Part shown: positions 59,655-64,000 of the stretch, piece after piece
Layout: each line of letters starts with the position of its first letter
Numbering within the stretch: the stretch's first letter is position 1
Source: Flavihumibacter stibioxidans
GTDB lineage: Bacteria > Bacteroidota > Bacteroidia > Chitinophagales > Chitinophagaceae
NCBI RefSeq assembly: GCF_014332695.1
Contig: NZ_MBUA01000012.1
Span: 553,858 to 617,857, forward strand
DNA length: 64,000 nucleotides
Direction of reading: 5' to 3'
Notes under the pieces: generated by a model
Seen by the model: only the letters and a program-made list of their open reading frames with translations
Database searches by the model: none
What the model was told of the DNA's origin: nothing
Made by a program: the position numbers and the translations under genes

Positions 59655-62600
59655 TTAAAAAGTCAGGTTAATGCCACCGGTGATCACCATCGGAAGCGGA
59701 CCATTACCATTGTCGATACCAAATGAAGTAGCAGAACCACCAAACTCAGGGGTATAGCCGGAGTTGTTCTTGAAGGTCTTCAGGTTCTGCACGTTGGCAT
59801 AGATCCTGAGGTTCTTCAGGTAGGCCTTACGGATCAGGTCACTATTGAAATTATAACCGATCTGTACGTTTCTGATCCTGATATAACTGCCGTCTTCAAT
59901 TCCATAAGTAGAAGGCAGGCGGTTGATGGTATGGCTATCGCCAAGGATCGGATCCCAGTTGGAAGTACCTTCACCATGCCAGCGGTTCAATTTGAAAGCC
60001 GGGTAGTTGAACTTTGTGAATGGCAATTCGGAACTACCCCAGTAGCGGTAGATTTCGTTACCATACACACCATTGATGTCCACGCCAAAATCAAAGCCCT
60101 TATAATTCAGTGATACGGTAGCACCATAGCTGAAATCAGGGGTTGGATTTCCTATCTTCTGGCGGTCTTCTGTATTGATTATACCATCTCCGTTCAGGTC
60201 TTTGTATTTGAAATCTCCAGGACCATATTCATAACCCTGTACAGCGGGAGAAGCCAGTTTGTCAGCATAAGACTGGTAAAGCCCTTCTACTACATACCCA
60301 TAGAAATAACCGATGGGGAAACCTGCTTCGGTAACATTCGGACGCTCTTCACTTGGTGGAATGCGGTCATTACCCAGGAACAACACTTTATTGCTGTAGG
60401 TTGTGAAGTTACCGTTGATGGAGATGTTGAGATCCCTGGCAATCTTCTGGTTCCATCCGGCAGCCAGTTCAATACCACTGTTACGCACCTTACCCACGTT
60501 ATCCAGGCGGTCACCTGCACCGGCGCCAACCTTGATCAGTGTCATTACATCGCGGGTTTTCTTGGAATAGTAGGCCGCTTCCACGCGAAGTTTGTTCTTG
60601 AATGCATAGAATTCGAAACCGAAGTCCATGGCATCCACCACTTCCCATGTCAGGTTCCTGTTGGGAACATAGGCCTGTGAATAGGCTGGGATGATATTGC
60701 TTCCGAAGACTGCAGTATTTCCTGTTTGCAGACCAGGATAGAATGGATAATCATAGCCATAGGTGTTCTGCACACCCAACAGCCCCCAGGAAGCTTTCAA
60801 CTTCAGGAAGTCGAAGATGTTCTGGTTCATCATGAAGTTCTCCTTGGTCATTTCCCATGCCGCACCTACTGAATAGAAATTTTTCCAGCGGTTATCGGGA
60901 GAAATCTGGGAGGAACCGTCGCGACGGAAAGAAGCGTTCAGCATATACTTGCCCTGGAAATTATAGAGGGCGCGGAACAACATGGAGGCGGTTGCTTTCT
61001 CCCACTGGCCGGAAGAAGAACGGCGGGTGGTCTGGTCAACAAATCCGTTGTCGATATACCAGAAGCGCTTGTCATCGGGGATAGCATTACCCGGATCTTT
61101 CTGCCTTGCTGAAGCAAAGAGGCCGTTATAGGTGTTGAAATAGGTAGTGAAACCTCCGATGGCAGTAAGACCATGGTCACCAAAGGTTTTCTTGAAGGTC
61201 AGGATATGGTCCTGCTGGAATTTTTTCCAGCTCTGGGTGTTCTGGCTAACGGAAGTGATCCGGTTATTGGGATCAACAAAAACCTGCTCCCCGGCAGGCA
61301 GGGTTGGGTTAAAGATGGAGAGAATCGGATTGTATGTCCTTCCGTCCTGGTGAGATATATCAGCATACAAGGTAGTACGCCAGTTGAAGTTTTTCAGGAA
61401 GTTCAGGTCAAAATAAACACTACCTACGGAGCGGTATTCGATGCGGTTTTCCTTATTCCACTTACTCTCAAGGTTCATCAGCGGATTGGAGATCTGCGCA
61501 GACTGGATAGCCAGCTGGGAGTAATAACCACTGGCCTCATCAAAAGGATCTGTAATCGGGAGCACCCTGCGGGCATCAAACAACAGACCGTTGGCCTGGC
61601 TGAAAGGCAGTTTCTGGCGGATACCGTTAAAGGTAAAGCCGAGCTTGATATTCTTATTAACCTTGTATTCGTCACTGATGTTCAGCAGAATCTTCTCCAG
61701 CTTCTCATGCTTCACCACGCCTTCATCCACGATATAACCAAGGCCCATGTAGAACCTGTTCTTGTCGGTACTACCGGTAATGCTCAGGTTATTGTTATTG
61801 AAAGTGGCCGTGCGGGTCATAATATCCACCCAGTCGGTATTACCGGTCCAGGGGGCATAATTGAACAGATCACTTCCGGTAATACCCAGGTTCGCCTGCT
61901 CTTCATCGAACAGCATTTTAAAACCTGCGGCATCCACCATATCAATTTTATCTACCAGCTTCTTGGTACCGAAGCTGCTGTTGAAATTGATCAGCACCTG
62001 TCCGGCTTTGGCTTTCTTGGTGGTAACGGCAATAACACCGGATGCACCACGGATACCAAAGATGGCCAGTGAAGAAGGGTCCTTCAGGATCTCGATGGAT
62101 TCGATATCATTCGGGTTCAGGTAATCGATGTTATCATTGAAGATACCATCTACCACATAAAGTGGTTTTACCGCACCGATACTAACGGTACCGCGAATAC
62201 GAATATCCGGTTCGGCACCCGGGGTACCGGAGTTCACAATACTTAAACCGGCAACTTTTCCCTGGAGGGAAGCAACCGGGTTTGAGTTTGGCTTGTCGGA
62301 AATTTCCTTACCGGCAATTTTTGTAATAGTACCAGTCAGGTCGCGCTTGGCAGCCACACCATAACCGATCACCACCACTTCATCCTGCACTTTGGTTGAT
62401 TCTTTCAGCACCACACTCAGGATGGTTTTACCGGCAACAGATACTTCCTGGTCTTCGTAACCGATGCTGGAAATTACCAGGGTGGCATTTTCCGGAACGG
62501 TGATGGCGAATTTACCATCGGCATCGGCAGAAGTTCCGCCGGAAGCTCCCTTTATCTTAACGGAAGCACCGGGCAGGGGTTCTCCTGCGGCATTGGTAAT

Positions 62601-62999
62601 ACGGCCTGTTACCTGCTGCTGCTGGAAGTCCACCCCGCGGAATTTGATCACCACGAGATAGTTGTCCAGCACTTCATAGGTCAGTGCCGAGTTTTCTAAT
62701 AACCTGTCCAGTACGGTCAATACTTCCTCCTCTTTTACGTTCACTTCAACTTTTGCGTTTTCGGAGAACAGGGCCTGGTTGTATAAAAAACGGTAACTGG
62801 ACTTCTTCTCAATTGTGGAAAGAGCTTTTTTAATGTTTACTCCTTCCAGTCTTAGGCTGACCTTGGTTTGGGAAAAGACACCTGCAGACACCTGCAGACC
62901 ACAGACCAGCATAAAGAGGGCAGTCAATTTCATGATTCTGGCAAACTTTAGCAGGAATGGACGGCGCAACATAGCACCTCCATGTGAAGTTTTTTTCAT
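59655..62999 (-). CDS. SusC-type TonB-dependent outer membrane transporter with STN domain
   Basis: 1114 residues from the ATG at 62999 (MKKTSHGGAMLRRPF); ATG at 63032 and a GTG at 63044 are alternatives. The signal ends about LQVSAGVFSQ. An STN (secretin/TonB short N-terminal) domain follows (KALSTIEKKSSYRFLYNQAL, DRLLENSALTYEVLDNYLVV), then a carboxypeptidase-D-like repeat (VTGRITNAAGEPLPGASVKI) and the plug (VVVIGYGVAAKRDLTGTITK, VDGIFNDNIDYLNPNDIESI). The barrel ends in NGPLPMVITGGINLTF. The STN domain means it signals to a FecR anti-sigma factor, and a fecR gene lies directly upstream. Glycan uptake is the inferred function. Confidence 0.95.
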   Translation of the reverse strand: MKKTSHGGAMLRRPFLLKFARIMKLTALFMLVCGLQVSAGVFSQTKVSLRLEGVNIKKALSTIEKKSSYRFLYNQALFSENAKVEVNVKEEEVLTVLDRLLENSALTYEVLDNYLVVIKFRGVDFQQQQVTGRITNAAGEPLPGASVKIKGASGGTSADADGKFAITVPENATLVISSIGYEDQEVSVAGKTILSVVLKESTKVQDEVVVIGYGVAAKRDLTGTITKIAGKEISDKPNSNPVASLQGKVAGLSIVNSGTPGAEPDIRIRGTVSIGAVKPLYVVDGIFNDNIDYLNPNDIESIEILKDPSSLAIFGIRGASGVIAVTTKKAKAGQVLINFNSSFGTKKLVDKIDMVDAAGFKMLFDEEQANLGITGSDLFNYAPWTGNTDWVDIMTRTATFNNNNLSITGSTDKNRFYMGLGYIVDEGVVKHEKLEKILLNISDEYKVNKNIKLGFTFNGIRQKLPFSQANGLLFDARRVLPITDPFDEASGYYSQLAIQSAQISNPLMNLESKWNKENRIEYRSVGSVYFDLNFLKNFNWRTTLYADISHQDGRTYNPILSIFNPTLPAGEQVFVDPNNRITSVSQNTQSWKKFQQDHILTFKKTFGDHGLTAIGGFTTYFNTYNGLFASARQKDPGNAIPDDKRFWYIDNGFVDQTTRRSSSGQWEKATASMLFRALYNFQGKYMLNASFRRDGSSQISPDNRWKNFYSVGAAWEMTKENFMMNQNIFDFLKLKASWGLLGVQNTYGYDYPFYPGLQTGNTAVFGSNIIPAYSQAYVPNRNLTWEVVDAMDFGFEFYAFKNKLRVEAAYYSKKTRDVMTLIKVGAGAGDRLDNVGKVRNSGIELAAGWNQKIARDLNISINGNFTTYSNKVLFLGNDRIPPSEERPNVTEAGFPIGYFYGYVVEGLYQSYADKLASPAVQGYEYGPGDFKYKDLNGDGIINTEDRQKIGNPTPDFSYGATVSLNYKGFDFGVDINGVYGNEIYRYWGSSELPFTKFNYPAFKLNRWHGEGTSNWDPILGDSHTINRLPSTYGIEDGSYIRIRNVQIGYNFNSDLIRKAYLKNLRIYANVQNLKTFKNNSGYTPEFGGSATSFGIDNGNGPLPMVITGGINLTF

Positions 63000-63071
63000 A
63001 TTTTGAGCAATTAGGGTTAAGAAACTGTTCATCAACTTTTGCACGGGTTGATAACTACCTGATTAATCCGG

Positions 63072-63095
63072 CGGGAAATGTTAGCGCATTTCCCG
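63072..63095. other. Hairpin in the fecR-susC gap
   Basis: CGGGAAATG and CATTTCCCG form a perfect 9-bp stem with the loop TTAGCG, 72 bp before the susC ATG. It has no U-run on the minus strand, so it is not an obvious terminator of fecR. It may lie in the susC mRNA leader. Confidence 0.5.
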
Positions 63096-63145
63096 TTTTC
63101 ATTAGGTGCTGTCGAGGGTCATAAGCAGTCGTTGTTGGTTTTAGT

Positions 63146-64000
63146 TTATTTTGAAATGATTACTTCGTTTTTGTCGATCCGGTAATTGAAATAACCGGTG
63201 ATCCTCAGGGCTCTCAGGGCCTGCTGCAGGGTTTCTCCGTCAAAAGTGCCTGTCAGCCTCATCTGTTCTATTTCCGTTGCATTCTCTTCAAACCTGAACT
63301 GTACACCATACCATCTTTCCATTTTCCGGGCGAGTTCTCCAAAGGACTCATCCCTGAAAATCAGTTTGTTTTCCACCCAGGAAGTTTCGATCACCGTACT
63401 GTCCACCGGCTCGTAGCTGATCCGGTCCAGCACTACTTTCGGCACGGGCCGCTGGGCCATTACCGCTTTTTTGATCCGGGCCCCGATCCCTGCCTCTTCT
63501 ACGGCCACCACCAGTTTTTCCTTGGGTTTCAGGATAATCTTTTCGTTGGGGCGGTTTTTAATACTTACTTCCACGCTGCCCCTGATGAGGCTGGTCTCTG
63601 TGGTTTTATCGGTGGGGTAGGATTTTACGTTGAAAGCTGTTCCCAGCACTTTGATGTCTACGTTTCTTGCATGGATCAGGAAAGGTTTTTCTACATTTTT
63701 CACCACGTCAAAATAAGCTTCACCCACAAGGGTCACTTCCCGGAGGGCGTTACCAAAATCTTTACCATAAGTAATCTTGCTGCCTGCGTTCAGCCAAACC
63801 TGGGTACCATCGGGCAGCATCAGTTTCGACCGGGATCCGTTGCGGGTGGACACTTCGCTGTTGACGGATGCCATGGTTTGGGTTGGTGGCGGAACGATTG
63901 CATCCTTTTTCACAAAGAAAAAAGTGGCACCGCCGATTACTGCGGTCAGCAGCAGGGTTACTAATGCTATCCGGCCTTTCCTGCGGGTTCCGGTGTCAGA
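63146..64000 (-). CDS. FecR-family anti-sigma factor, 5' end outside the window
   Basis: The frame is open to base 64000, so the N-terminus is missing. Visible from the edge: a basic stretch, a single membrane helix (about IALVTLLLTAVIGGATFFFV) and then the periplasmic FecR domain (GSRSKLMLPDGTQVWLNAGS, VTLVGEAYFDVVKN, HARNVDIKVLGTAFNVKSYP) and the C-terminal STN-like part (WVENKLIFRDESFGELARKM, IEQMRLTGTFDGETLQQALR). It relays a glycan signal from the STN-domain SusC to an ECF sigma factor, probably encoded just beyond the edge. It is the first visible gene of the locus. Confidence 0.93.
   Translation of the reverse strand, partial: SDTGTRRKGRIALVTLLLTAVIGGATFFFVKKDAIVPPPTQTMASVNSEVSTRNGSRSKLMLPDGTQVWLNAGSKITYGKDFGNALREVTLVGEAYFDVVKNVEKPFLIHARNVDIKVLGTAFNVKSYPTDKTTETSLIRGSVEVSIKNRPNEKIILKPKEKLVVAVEEAGIGARIKKAVMAQRPVPKVVLDRISYEPVDSTVIETSWVENKLIFRDESFGELARKMERWYGVQFRFEENATEIEQMRLTGTFDGETLQQALRALRITGYFNYRIDKNEVIISK

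Noticed and set aside
61173-62072. 299-codon plus-strand frame
   Set aside because: It is antisense to the susC-like gene and has no recognisable domain.
10158-64000. tRNA, rRNA, tmRNA, transposase, integrase or att sites
   Set aside because: Intergenic stretches were read for T-loop-like GGTTCGA patterns, acceptor-stem pairs and terminal inverted repeats next to coding regions; none was convincing.

Overview
The window looks like a chromosomal segment of a Bacteroidota bacterium of the Chitinophagia type (Chitinophagaceae-like). This rests on SusC/SusD-type glycan uptake genes, a FecR anti-sigma factor feeding an STN-domain SusC, the DUF4834, DUF5117/5118-type and SMUG2 families, near absence of Shine-Dalgarno sequences, and several promoters with the Bacteroidota -7 box TAnnTTTG. 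No tRNA, rRNA, transposase, integrase, phage gene or CRISPR array was found, so this is ordinary chromosome rather than an island.

Layout. 1-900: truncated VOC protein and a ribosome hibernation factor. 972-9263: minus-strand catabolic cluster (SGNH esterase, CxPSR sulfatase, 800-residue fusion of two beta-lactamase-fold hydrolases, GH29 alpha-fucosidase, WYL regulator). 9372-12003: TspO-like protein, 53-residue basic protein, lipoprotein and YoaK-family membrane protein. 12031-14682: large zinc metalloprotease. 14683-15216: repeat-rich gap with a possible minus-strand small RNA. 15217-23439: helical cytosolic protein, small membrane protein, GH25 lysozyme divergent from a radical SAM/SPASM protein, MarR regulator, GH10-like hydrolase, rpoN, and a PAP2-like membrane protein. 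23649-31998: AI-2E-type transporter, MATE exporter, SMUG2-type DNA glycosylase, and a two-component pair with a 1426-residue multi-PAS kinase. 32065-38399: SurA-like chaperone and the rimP-nusA-infB operon. 38602-39580: DUF4834 protein and HAD phosphatase.

39717-64000 is one long minus-strand polysaccharide utilization locus: FecR, SusC, SusD, LamG lipoprotein, FG-GAP/ASPIC lipoprotein, two GH30, two GH144-like proteins, GMC oxidoreductase, DoxX, GH43, SGNH hydrolase, GH3 and DUF1080. The enzyme set suggests a beta-glucan rich in 1,2 and/or 1,6 linkages. The GMC and DUF1080 genes suggest an added oxidative (3-keto-sugar) route. SusC/SusD would import oligosaccharides made by surface GH30/GH144 lipoproteins, and GH3, GH43 and DUF1080 would finish them.

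Two families of short palindromic repeats lie in gene junctions across the whole window. One is built on TTCACCCGTCGGGTG and has five copies, with a compensatory base-pair change in one. The other is built on GTCTGAC. Some copies supply gene termini: the sulfatase C-terminus, the HAD phosphatase stop codon, the start of one GH144 protein, and a 57-bp perfect palindrome inside the start of the PAP2-like gene.
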